Shown: in pieces, positions 56,271-64,000 of the stretch | Numbering within the stretch: position 1 is the stretch's first letter | Layout of the letters: each line of letters starts with the position of its first letter | NCBI GenBank assembly: GCA_947002045.1 | Contig: CAMQJB010000001.1 | Location: forward strand, 1 to 64,000 | From: an uncultured Collinsella sp. | Lineage (GTDB): Bacteria; Actinomycetota; Coriobacteriia; Coriobacteriales; Coriobacteriaceae | Direction: 5' to 3' | DNA length: 64,000 nt | Position numbers and translations under genes: made by a program | The notes under the pieces: generated by a model | Told to the model about the DNA's origin: nothing | Databases searched by the model: none | Seen by the model: the letters and a program-made list of their open reading frames with translations, nothing else

Positions 56271-59075
56271 GTGAGAGCTTCCGCTGTCCTTCGTTCAGTT
56301 ATATATCGCACCCTGGCCGTCGCGCTTGCCGCGCTCGCCGTACTGAGCACCATCATGCCCGCCCCCGCCTTTGCCGCCGGCTCCGATCAACAGGTCAAAA
56401 CGGTCCGCGTTGGTTGGCTCGTCAACAACGAGGGCTTCCAGGACGGCACCCCCGGCGAGCGTCTATCGGGATGGGGTTACGAGTACCTCCAGACCCTGTC
56501 GTACTACACGCCCGGCTGGCGGTACGAATACGTCTCCGGCACCTTCACCGAGCTTATGGACATGCTCGAGGCAGGCGAAATCGACCTCATGCCCAACATC
56601 TCCTACTCCGAGGAACGCACCCAAAAGCTGCTCTTTTCCTCGAACCCCGAGGGCACCGAGCGCTACTACATCTACGCCAAGCCCGATCGCGACGACCTGG
56701 CCAAGGGTGACCCCCAAGCGCTCCAGGGCCTTACCATCGGTTGCAACTCCGGTGTTATGCAAACCTTCGTTGGCCAGCAGTGGCTCGCCAACGAAGGAAT
56801 CACCTGCACATACAGGGAGTATGACGGAGGCTCCATGCTCTTTGACGCACTCGCAAACGACGAAGTCGACGCCGTCATCATGAACGACACCATCTCGTCG
56901 CCCGATGCGTCGCCCATGTTCTACGTTGGCTCGAGTGACTACTATTTTGCCGTCCCCAAAAGCCGCCCCGACCTGATGAACGATATCAATGCCGCCATGA
57001 CGGCAATCGCCCGCGTCAACCCACGTTATAACGACGAGGTCAAGGCGAATTACTCGGCCCAAAACAGCGGCTCATCATCGCTCACCGGCCCCGAGCGCTC
57101 CTGGCTCAAAGCAAACGACAACACCATCACGATCGGCTATCTTAAAAACAAACTCCCCTACTGCACGCAAAATGACGACGGCGAAATGGAAGGGTCGCTC
57201 GCCTCGCTTGCAACGACGTTGCACGACAAGTTTGGCATTACGGTTGCAACAGTAGCGTTCTCGAACAACGAGCAAATGACCAAAGCCCTTTCCACAGGGA
57301 CCATCGATGTCGCCCTACCGTTGTTTCGCGACTACTGGCTTGCCGAGCAGGCAGGGGTCATCCTGTCAAACCCGATGGGAACGGTTTCCCTAGCCGCCAT
57401 TCACAGCAGCAGCAACCTGAACAGTGACCTTAAGAACATCGCTTGCACAGCAGACGCGATCGTCAACCGTTTTGAGCTCGAAAACCTATTCCCCGACGCA
57501 AAGGTAACCGAGTATCCGAATGACAACGAGGCACGCGAAGCCCTCAATAAGGGGGAGGCAAGTTGCATCATTGTCCCCAGCACGCGCTTGAAAACCATCC
57601 GCGACACCTACGATATCGAGGATTTCCAAACACAGGAGCTCACCGACACGGCACAGCTATCGTGTTTGATTTCGCGCGGCAAGCCCGTGCTGTTGGGAAT
57701 CATTAATAAGGGCATCGTCAATGCTGGCGAATCGCTCTCTGCAAGCAGTTATTCCCCCACATCGTACTCGGCGCAAGAATCGGATGCGTTTCGACTTCTC
57801 TACCGCAACCGCATCGTCATTGCGGCAGTCATCATCTGCATTTTGCTCACCGGCATCGTCATCCTTGTCTGGTCGCTTCACCGCGCGCAGAAAGAACAGC
57901 AGAAAGCCGATGCCGCCAACGCCGCTAAGACGGCATTCCTCACGCGCATGAGCCACGACATCCGTACGCCACTCAACGGCATCCTGGGTCTTATCGAAAT
58001 TGAGGAATTGAAAGACGGCGACATGCAGGCCGCCCGCGAAAGCCGCGCCAAGGCGCGTGTTGCCGCCAATCACCTACTCTCGCTGATCAACGACATCCTC
58101 GAGATGGGCAAAATCGAAGACCGCAAGCTAACTCTGGAACATGCGCCTTTTAACCTCAAAGAGCTCTGTGACGATACGCTGGTGCTGTGCAAGCTCCGCG
58201 CATCCGATAACGGCATCACAATGCAGGACAATAGTCTGCCGTACGCCACGGGGCCATACATGATCGGCAGTCCCACCCATATCCGACAGATCATAATCAA
58301 CCTGTTAGACAACAGCATTAAGTACAACAAGCGCGGCGGCTCCGTCACCTTTAGTTCAAAGACCAAGCCACTCGATGATGGGCGCGCGCTCTTTTGCTTT
58401 AGCGTTTCGGATACCGGCATTGGCATGGCTCCCGAGTTTTTAAAGCATATCTATGAACCGTTTGCCCAAGAAGGTGACGATGCGCGCAGCAAGTTCCAAG
58501 GAACCGGCATGGGCATGCCAATCGTCAAGTCGCTTATTGAACTGATGGGCGGTACGATTGAGATTTCGAGTGAGGTTGGCGTGGGGAGTACGTTCAACGT
58601 CCAGATTCCGCTCGATATCGACAAGAACCCTCAGGCGCGGGCAGATACGGTCGAGGGGGTGCTCGACTGCTCGCTCGCCGACATGAACGTGTTGCTCGCC
58701 GAAGACAACGAATTGAATGCCGAGATTGCCCAGACGCTGCTCGAAAGCGAAGGCATTGTCGTAACTCGCGCCGCCGATGGCAACGAAGCGGTCGACCTAT
58801 ACGTTGGCCGTCCCGCCGGCAGCTTCGATGCGATTCTGATGGACATCATGATGCCGGGCATGGACGGCTATGAGGCAACCCGCGCGATTCGTCTGAGCGA
58901 GAAGGTCGATGCAGCCGATATCCCCATCATCGCGCTCACCGCCAACGCCTTTGCCGAGGACGCCAAGGCGGCACACGATGCCGGCATGAACGCCCATCTG
59001 TCCAAACCGCTCGACTTTAACAAGCTCAAAAACATACTCGCCCGCATCAAGAAAAACGGATCCGTTTCGCTATAG
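56271..59075 (+). CDS. hybrid sensor histidine kinase with two periplasmic binding-protein domains
   Basis: A 934-aa membrane sensor. A signal peptide (cleavage about APAFA) leads to two tandem SBP_bac_3-type extracellular solute-binding domains (about 40-275 and 280-505). A membrane segment lies near residue 525, then HisKA with MSHDIRTPLNGI (His562), a HATPase domain with NLLDNSIKYN and a G-box region, and a receiver domain with DIMMPG (Asp858). GTG 56271 is chosen for AGGA spacing; a TTG two codons earlier is possible. It resembles EvgS/BvgS layout. No partner response regulator is adjacent, and the ligand is unknown. Possibly an amino-acid sensor. Confidence 0.87.
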   Translation: MRASAVLRSVIYRTLAVALAALAVLSTIMPAPAFAAGSDQQVKTVRVGWLVNNEGFQDGTPGERLSGWGYEYLQTLSYYTPGWRYEYVSGTFTELMDMLEAGEIDLMPNISYSEERTQKLLFSSNPEGTERYYIYAKPDRDDLAKGDPQALQGLTIGCNSGVMQTFVGQQWLANEGITCTYREYDGGSMLFDALANDEVDAVIMNDTISSPDASPMFYVGSSDYYFAVPKSRPDLMNDINAAMTAIARVNPRYNDEVKANYSAQNSGSSSLTGPERSWLKANDNTITIGYLKNKLPYCTQNDDGEMEGSLASLATTLHDKFGITVATVAFSNNEQMTKALSTGTIDVALPLFRDYWLAEQAGVILSNPMGTVSLAAIHSSSNLNSDLKNIACTADAIVNRFELENLFPDAKVTEYPNDNEAREALNKGEASCIIVPSTRLKTIRDTYDIEDFQTQELTDTAQLSCLISRGKPVLLGIINKGIVNAGESLSASSYSPTSYSAQESDAFRLLYRNRIVIAAVIICILLTGIVILVWSLHRAQKEQQKADAANAAKTAFLTRMSHDIRTPLNGILGLIEIEELKDGDMQAARESRAKARVAANHLLSLINDILEMGKIEDRKLTLEHAPFNLKELCDDTLVLCKLRASDNGITMQDNSLPYATGPYMIGSPTHIRQIIINLLDNSIKYNKRGGSVTFSSKTKPLDDGRALFCFSVSDTGIGMAPEFLKHIYEPFAQEGDDARSKFQGTGMGMPIVKSLIELMGGTIEISSEVGVGSTFNVQIPLDIDKNPQARADTVEGVLDCSLADMNVLLAEDNELNAEIAQTLLESEGIVVTRAADGNEAVDLYVGRPAGSFDAILMDIMMPGMDGYEATRAIRLSEKVDAADIPIIALTANAFAEDAKAAHDAGMNAHLSKPLDFNKLKNILARIKKNGSVSL

Positions 59076-59117
59076 TTTGTGCTCAACCACCACGCACGAC
59101 CAGAAAGGAAACCAACG

Positions 59118-59597
59118 ATGTTTAGGCCCTTACGTCGAAAGAAACGCGCCATCACTGACGAGGAAGCGCGCAAGTTGCTCGCCACCTGCAAGCGCGGCGT
59201 CTTTGCCGTCAACGGCGATGATGGCTACCCCTATGCCATTCCCGTCAACTACTTCTTTGACGCCGAGCACGACAAGATTTATTTCCATGGCGCCAAAGCC
59301 GGCCACAAGGTCGACGCACTCAAACGCGATGACAAGATCTGCTTTACCGTTTACGGCAACGAGTGGTACAAGGACGGTGACTGGGCTCCCTACGTTATGA
59401 GTACTGTGGTCTTTGGCCGCTGTCGCCTGGTTGATGAGGCGCCTGCATTCATCGAGGACAAAGTCCGCCAGCTCGCGCTTAAGTACTACCCTTCTGCCGA
59501 AGAAGTCGAGGAGGAAATCGCCAAGGACATTAAGGGCGTCCAGCTCTACGAGATTACGATTGAGCATCTCTGCGGTAAGCAGATTCAGGAAAAATAA
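59118..59597 (+). CDS. pyridoxamine 5'-phosphate oxidase-family flavin-binding protein
   Basis: A 159-aa split-barrel protein. DDGYPYAIPVNYFFD, IYFHGAKAGHKVDAL and ICFTVYGNEW are the family pattern of NimA-like flavoproteins. Some members confer nitroimidazole resistance; that is not shown by sequence alone. ATG 59118 follows AAAGGAA. Confidence 0.82.
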   Translation: MFRPLRRKKRAITDEEARKLLATCKRGVFAVNGDDGYPYAIPVNYFFDAEHDKIYFHGAKAGHKVDALKRDDKICFTVYGNEWYKDGDWAPYVMSTVVFGRCRLVDEAPAFIEDKVRQLALKYYPSAEEVEEEIAKDIKGVQLYEITIEHLCGKQIQEK

Positions 59598-59645
59598 ACC
59601 TCCGCAGCAGGTCTGCGCCCAATGGTTACAGATGCCTTACCACAC

Positions 59646-59677
59646 GGGGCCTTCCAGCCGACTTGGCAGAAGGCCCC
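59646..59677. terminator. putative hairpin between flavoprotein and MalY genes
   Basis: GGGGCCTTC / GAAGGCCCC stem between two convergent genes. No clear T-run, so termination is weakly supported. Confidence 0.4.
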
Positions 59678-59692
59678 GCATGCAGGGCACAC

Positions 59693-60907
59693 TTACCGTG
59701 CATTAAAAACGTAACGGTCTAGGCGGTCGCACGCTTCCCTTATGCGCGAAAGCGGCAGCGCCAGATTCACGCGAATGTAGCAGGGCCCATGGAACGGGCG
59801 GCCGTCCTGATACCCCACGCCCACGCGCGCCCCCTCGTCGAGCAACCACTGAATATCGCGGCCATGCTCGCGGCACCACTCGGTGCAGTCCAGAAACACC
59901 ATGTACGTGCCCTGCGGACGCGAATAGGACACGCCCTCAAAATGCTCGTCCACGTAATCGCAGAAGTACTCGATATTGCTGGCAAGCACCTGGTTGAGCT
60001 CGTCCACCCACTCGTAGCCCTGCGGCTGGTAGGCACCGATAAGCGCATGCATGGAGAGGACATTCATCTCGTTGTAGTGAGTCTTGTTGGACACGGCGCA
60101 CACGCGGTCGCGCAGCGTCTCGTTGTAGACAATGTGGTAGCTGCCGACCAGGCCCGCCAGGTTGAACGTCTTGCTGGGCGCATAGAGGGCAACCGTGCGC
60201 ATGCGGGCGTCCTCGCTCACCGACTGCGTCGGGATATGCTTGTGCCCCGGCAGGATGATATCGGACCAAATCTCGTCCGAGATCACCACGCAATCGTGCT
60301 GGCGATAAATGTCCATAGCGCGCTCGATCTCGTCGCGCTCCCATACGCGGCCGCAGGGATTGTGCGGCGAGCAGAACACCGCGGCATGAATGTGGTTTTG
60401 GGCGAGCTTGCGCTCCATGTCCTCAAAGTCCATACGCCACACGCCTTGATCGTCGAGCTTAAGCGGGCTGTGGACAATGCGATAGCCCGCGGCTTCGATG
60501 GACTTGGTAAAACCGATGTAGGTGGGGCTATGGACCAGCACAGCATCGCCTGGCTGGACATACGCGCGCAACGTCGACACGACACCGCCCAGCACGCCGT
60601 TTTCGTAGCCGATATGCTCAGGCGCCAAGCCCTCAACGCCGTTGCGACGGCTCTGCCATTCGATGATGCGGTCAAAGTACTCGGGACGCGGATTGAAGTA
60701 GCCAAACATGGGGTGCTGAGCGCGCTTGATGATGTACTCCTGAACCGTGGGCACCGTGGCGAAGTTCATGTCGGCCACCCACATGGGAATGCGGTCGAAG
60801 CCCTCGTCGGGTGCGTTCGGAGCCATACCGGGGATCTCGCCCCAAGAGTCAACGGCGATGGCATCCATGCCGTGGCGGTCGATAAGCGAGCTAAAGTCGT
60901 ATTTCAT
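59693..60907 (-). CDS. MalY/PatB-family cystathionine beta-lyase/aminotransferase
   Basis: A 404-aa PLP enzyme. IPMWVADMNFATVPTV, ENGVLGGV, CSPHNPCGRV (family variant of NPGG), SDEIWSDI and APSKTFNLAGL with the PLP Lys are all MalY/PatB landmarks. These enzymes release sulfide from cystathionine or cysteine. Single gene on the minus strand. Confidence 0.87.
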   Translation of the reverse strand: MKYDFSSLIDRHGMDAIAVDSWGEIPGMAPNAPDEGFDRIPMWVADMNFATVPTVQEYIIKRAQHPMFGYFNPRPEYFDRIIEWQSRRNGVEGLAPEHIGYENGVLGGVVSTLRAYVQPGDAVLVHSPTYIGFTKSIEAAGYRIVHSPLKLDDQGVWRMDFEDMERKLAQNHIHAAVFCSPHNPCGRVWERDEIERAMDIYRQHDCVVISDEIWSDIILPGHKHIPTQSVSEDARMRTVALYAPSKTFNLAGLVGSYHIVYNETLRDRVCAVSNKTHYNEMNVLSMHALIGAYQPQGYEWVDELNQVLASNIEYFCDYVDEHFEGVSYSRPQGTYMVFLDCTEWCREHGRDIQWLLDEGARVGVGYQDGRPFHGPCYIRVNLALPLSRIREACDRLDRYVFNAR

Positions 60908-61019
60908 GCTGAGCTCCCATGCAAAGCGGACTATTTTGGTAGGCGTTATTGTCCACCAGCATGGGCGATTTTGACATGGGGTTTGGCGCTTAATTTGACG
61001 GGTTCAGACGAATGGCTGG

Positions 61020-61757
61020 TTAGTCTTGCGCGTCGTTGACGGCGACTACGGTTAGCTGGGTTTTATCGACCGTAAAAGATATGTCGAGCCCAGCATAAGC
61101 TAAGTGGTAAACGCGGTTTGGCTCGTGCTTGCTGCCCGCGCGGCGCGGATCTTGGCAAAGGACCTCGACCAAGCCGGGGAGCTTTGCGGGCGGGACCATA
61201 TCCTGCAGCGCTTGTGGAAACTCAACATCGAGCTCTTGCCACGGAGCACCCTCAATCCAGCCGCCGGTCGCATCCGGGTGACAGTCGGCAAATGGAATGT
61301 AGGGCTTAATGTCGTAGATGGGTGTGCCGTCACGCAGGTCGGCCCCCAGCACATGAATGATGGGGCCATTGTCGGTGAGCTCGACGCGATCGAGCTTGAC
61401 GCAGGTAAGCCCAATGGGATTAGGGCGAAACGGACTGCGCGTGGCAAACACGCCCACGCGCTCGGCTCCACCCAGACGCGGCGGGCGCACGGTTTTCGAC
61501 CACTTGGCATTGGTGCCGGACCTGTCCTGCGACTTGGCATCGGTAGCTATGTCCTTAGCCGTACCGCCGGGCGTTCCGTTTTCAAAGCGCCACAGCAGCC
61601 ACAGGTGAGAGAAGAAGTCCAGACCCTCAACCGCTGCATTGGAGGCAAATTCCGGCTCAAAAACGATGCGTCCCTGCAGATGAGGCGCCAAAAAGCTGTT
61701 GCGCGGAATGCCGAACTTCTGCGGCAGGTCGGTATGTATGCGTGCGATAGGTTCCAT
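61020..61757 (-). CDS. trmO: tRNA m6t6A37 methyltransferase TrmO-like
   Basis: A 245-aa protein of the TsaA/YaeB family. LQGRIVFEPEF, FSHLWLLWRF, VGVFATRSPFRPNPIGLT and LDIKPYIP-like DIKPYIPF are the SAM-binding signature. MEPIARI at 61757 matches the family start; an ATG three codons earlier is possible. TrmO N6-methylates t6A37 in tRNA-Thr. Confidence 0.85.
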   Translation of the reverse strand: MEPIARIHTDLPQKFGIPRNSFLAPHLQGRIVFEPEFASNAAVEGLDFFSHLWLLWRFENGTPGGTAKDIATDAKSQDRSGTNAKWSKTVRPPRLGGAERVGVFATRSPFRPNPIGLTCVKLDRVELTDNGPIIHVLGADLRDGTPIYDIKPYIPFADCHPDATGGWIEGAPWQELDVEFPQALQDMVPPAKLPGLVEVLCQDPRRAGSKHEPNRVYHLAYAGLDISFTVDKTQLTVVAVNDAQD

Positions 61758-61898
61758 GCCGGTCATTGTACGGCATGGAGGCGTGGGGCGCAGCGCGCAA
61801 TTCTTCGCCGCGGTCCCCCGTCGTGCAACCAACGGTTGCTTGGAAGGGCGCCTGCCGCCGCGTATGCTTAAGCCATCAACCAGCAGAAAGGAGCCGTT

Positions 61899-62726
61899 AT
61901 GGCCTTTGCAGAAAAGCTCATCGCCGTTCGTCGCGCCCATCACCTTACCCAGGAGCAGCTCGCCGCTAAGCTCTTCGTCACACGCCAAGCCGTCAGCCGT
62001 TGGGAACGCGGCGAGGTCACACCGGGCATCGACATGATGAAGCTCATTGCCGCCGTGACCGGCGAGCCCCTGTCTCATCTGCTCGAAATGCCCGAGCGCT
62101 ATTGCCAGAGCTGCGGCATGATACTCACGCCCGACGACTGCGGCACCGATGCCACGGGCGCCGCGACCGACCATTACTGCAAGTGGTGCTACGACCACGG
62201 CCAGTACACCTACGACACCACGATGGAGGCAATGATCGAGGACTGTGCCCCGCGCCTGGCGCAAAACACCGGCATGTCACTCGACGAAGCCGTCTCGCTC
62301 ATGGGCGCCGTCCTGCCGCAACTGGAGCGCTGGCGCACCGTGCAGGAAAACGAGGAACGCTACGGCGCCGAGGCTCGGGCGCGCTATGGCGATGAGGCTA
62401 TCGATGCAGCAAACGAAGCGCTGCTGGACATGGATCCTCAGACATGGAACGACATGAAGGAACTTGAACGCGCTATTTTGGGTCAGCTCTCGATTGCCAT
62501 GGGCGACGGCGATGCGGATGGAAGCGAGGCTCGCAAGCTCGTCGCGATGCATCGTCGTTGGATTGGTCTCAACTGGGGACGCGAACCCCAGAACGAAGCG
62601 TACCTGGGCCTCGCCCACGACTATCTTGCCGACCAGCGCTTTATTGACTACTACGACAAGCCCTGCGGCGCCGGAGCCACGGCGTTTCTGGTACAGGCCA
62701 TCGAGTCGTCGCTGGCCCGCGCATAG
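61899..62726 (+). CDS. XRE regulator with zinc ribbon and TipAS-like ligand domain
   Basis: A 275-aa three-part protein. Residues about 5-60 are an XRE HTH. A zinc-ribbon-like section follows with CQSCGMIL and YCKWCYDHG. Residues about 145-275 resemble TipAS (ARYGDEAIDAANEALLDMDPQTW, late HDYLADQRFIDYYD), the antibiotic-binding domain of thiopeptide-induced TipA. TipA normally carries a MerR HTH, so the XRE combination is unusual. ATG 61899 follows AAAGGAG. Confidence 0.83.
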   Translation: MAFAEKLIAVRRAHHLTQEQLAAKLFVTRQAVSRWERGEVTPGIDMMKLIAAVTGEPLSHLLEMPERYCQSCGMILTPDDCGTDATGAATDHYCKWCYDHGQYTYDTTMEAMIEDCAPRLAQNTGMSLDEAVSLMGAVLPQLERWRTVQENEERYGAEARARYGDEAIDAANEALLDMDPQTWNDMKELERAILGQLSIAMGDGDADGSEARKLVAMHRRWIGLNWGREPQNEAYLGLAHDYLADQRFIDYYDKPCGAGATAFLVQAIESSLARA

Positions 62727-62777
62727 ATTGCGGCGGCTTTGGGTATTTCAATCGACACCGCAACCGATTGGAGACCT

Positions 62778-63023
62778 ATGGCTACTAATCATGAGCTCGT
62801 GCTCTACGTTATGACCGGCTGCCCGTATTGCATAAAGGTCAAGCGCTTTTTGGCCGATAACGGCGTGACCATTCCCGAGCGCGATATCTCGACCGACCCC
62901 GTTGCCGAGCAGACGCTCATCGCCGTCGGCGGAAAACGCCAGGTTCCCTGCCTGTTTATCGACGGAAAACCGCTCTACGAGTCGAGCTACATCATCGCAT
63001 GGGTACAGAAGAACCTGCTCTAG
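62778..63023 (+). CDS. glutaredoxin
   Basis: An 81-aa thioredoxin-fold protein. TGCPYCIKVKRFL carries CPYC, the dithiol glutaredoxin site, and GKRQVPCLFIDG contains the cis-Pro. ATG 62778 follows GGAG. It lies 51 bp after the TipAS regulator, possibly co-transcribed. Confidence 0.88.
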   Translation: MATNHELVLYVMTGCPYCIKVKRFLADNGVTIPERDISTDPVAEQTLIAVGGKRQVPCLFIDGKPLYESSYIIAWVQKNLL

Positions 63024-63035
63024 TGCAACATATTC

Positions 63036-63081
63036 ATCGGGGACGTTCTTAAATGACTAGTCGTTAAAGAACGTCTCCAAT
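63036..63081. repeat. REP-like hairpin, GGGGACGTTCTTAA family
   Basis: GGGGACGTTCTT (63039-63050) pairs with AAGAACGTCTCC (63067-63078) with one G-T mismatch. ATGACTAGTCGTT in the loop is shared with the copy at 43518-43584. Located between convergent glutaredoxin and dus genes. Confidence 0.65.
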
Positions 63082-63087
63082 GGCTAG

Positions 63088-64000
63088 CTAGCCGTGGAAG
63101 CGGGCTATGGGTGCAAGTGGCTGCTCGCGAAAGACGCGCTCGACGGCGGCGCGGTATTCGTCGACCTTTTTAGTCTTGCGTACGAGTTTGTGAACGGTAG
63201 CGTGATCGGCGAAGGCGCATTTGGCGTAGAACCACCACTCCTTCATGCGAAAGACCGCATTGCCACCAATCTCTTCTGCATAGGCCGCGAATAGCATGTC
63301 GTGGAAACGCTGCAGTTCGGCTGCCGTGGCAGCAGGACCGCCGTTGACCATACGAGCCAGAGCGGGGTTCGCGAGCAGGCCGCGCCCCAACATCACATGG
63401 CGCGTGCCGGGATAGGCCTCCACCAGCGCGTCCATATCCTCAAGATCAAAAATGTCGCCGTTGTATGCCACCGGAAACGGCGCACGCTCCAGCGTTTCGC
63501 CATAGAACTCCTTGCGCGGCGTGCCCGTATAGCGGTCCTTTTGTACGCGCGGATGCACGATCAGCTCTGCCAGCGGCATGCGGCAGTACAGATCGAGCAC
63601 ACGCTCATACTCGTCATCGCGTTCCAACCCCAGCCTGGTTTTTACCGACACCGGCAACGGCGACCGCTCGCACACGTCGCTCAAGAACACCTCGAGCTCG
63701 TCGAGGTTGCGCAGAAAGCCCGATCCTTTGCCCTTGGCAACAACCGTTCCCGAAGGACAACCCAAGTTGAGATTGACCTCGCGATAACCCATGTCGGCGA
63801 GCACCTGTGCCGCCCACACAAACTCGTCCGCGTTCTTGGACATCAGCTGAGGCACTACGTTGAGCCCCTGGTTATTGGCAGGATCAATCTCCTTAAACGC
63901 CTTGCCGCCAAAGCGGTTTCCCACCCGCGGCGGCGGCAAAAACGGCGTGTAATAGCAATCGAGCGCGCCGAAGCACTCCGCATGCACGCGACGGAACACA
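63088..64000 (-). CDS. dus: tRNA-dihydrouridine synthase, N-terminus outside window
   Basis: At least 303 aa of a Dus-family flavoenzyme. NLGCPSGTV has the catalytic Cys, and VSVKTRLG and HPRVQKDRYTG follow. The reading frame stays open to the window edge. The remaining text (FRRVHAE) normally lies about 10-20 residues into Dus proteins, so the true start is beyond base 64000. It reduces uridines in tRNA. Confidence 0.9.
   Translation of the reverse strand, partial: VFRRVHAECFGALDCYYTPFLPPPRVGNRFGGKAFKEIDPANNQGLNVVPQLMSKNADEFVWAAQVLADMGYREVNLNLGCPSGTVVAKGKGSGFLRNLDELEVFLSDVCERSPLPVSVKTRLGLERDDEYERVLDLYCRMPLAELIVHPRVQKDRYTGTPRKEFYGETLERAPFPVAYNGDIFDLEDMDALVEAYPGTRHVMLGRGLLANPALARMVNGGPAATAAELQRFHDMLFAAYAEEIGGNAVFRMKEWWFYAKCAFADHATVHKLVRKTKKVDEYRAAVERVFREQPLAPIARFHG

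Noticed and set aside
1..64000. Transposase, phage or plasmid genes
   Set aside because: None seen; hairpin families are present without an adjacent mobilising enzyme.

Overview
The window is a 64 kb stretch of a high-GC, gene-dense bacterial chromosome. Its gene content resembles gut Coriobacteriia and is most like Collinsella. The inference rests on the GC-rich coding sequence, frequent GTG starts behind strong Shine-Dalgarno (SD) sites, a bile-salt-hydrolase-type enzyme, LAATG-type cell-wall sorting signals, and many transporter/LysR pairs. No rRNA, tRNA, prophage, transposase gene or classical CRISPR array was seen. The species call is inference.

Layout. 0-7 kb: an RGG-tailed acidic protein, a DHA2 efflux pump, a peptide-deformylase-like protein, an XRE-aminotransferase fusion with helically phased operator-like sites, and a LysR regulator divergent from an EamA exporter. 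7-12.5 kb: Kup potassium transporter, bile salt hydrolase, a second deformylase-like protein lacking the HExxH glutamate, and an AzgA-type purine permease. 12.6-16.5 kb: two tandemly duplicated beta-helix surface proteins; the duplication junction still carries the last codons of the purine permease. 16.6-22 kb: esterase, uracil permease, MetE-like methyltransferase, LysR and HAD phosphatase. 22-24.1 kb: a TPP riboswitch plus terminator controlling thiM, a thiamine-binding protein and thiE. 24.2-29.8 kb: patatin phospholipase and two paralogous GGDEF proteins, one with an EAL domain. 29.8-32.8 kb: flavoprotein, ArsC-like protein, CobW GTPase and TrmL.

32.7-40 kb is a block with a resistance or repair flavour: two related AAA ATPases, a short UvrA, and a TetM-like GTPase, separated by hairpin repeats. 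40-51 kb holds GNAT, small zinc-ribbon and membrane proteins, RNA methyltransferases (RsmJ, RlmA-like), a MATE pump, a second LysR/EamA pair, uracil-DNA glycosylase, an SDR, a queuosine-precursor transporter and release factor 3. At 51.17-51.47 kb lies an unusual array of eight 16-bp repeats in alternating orientation with about 80-bp periodicity. It sits directly upstream of a YtrA-type GntR/ABC operon. 53.6-64 kb: ClC antiporter, LOG protein, potassium channel, a periplasmic-sensor hybrid histidine kinase, a flavin-binding protein, a MalY/PatB-type lyase, TrmO, an XRE-zinc ribbon-TipAS regulator, glutaredoxin and a truncated dihydrouridine synthase.

Besides genes, the window holds at least nine dispersed REP-like hairpins that share small cores (CTGTCCCTTT, GGGGACGTTCTT) but have different stems. 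Most sit at convergent gene ends, where they probably act as terminators. The most novel-looking items are the alternating-repeat array, the hairpin family, the two deformylase-like proteins with complementary active-site losses, and the phased operators of the XRE-aminotransferase.
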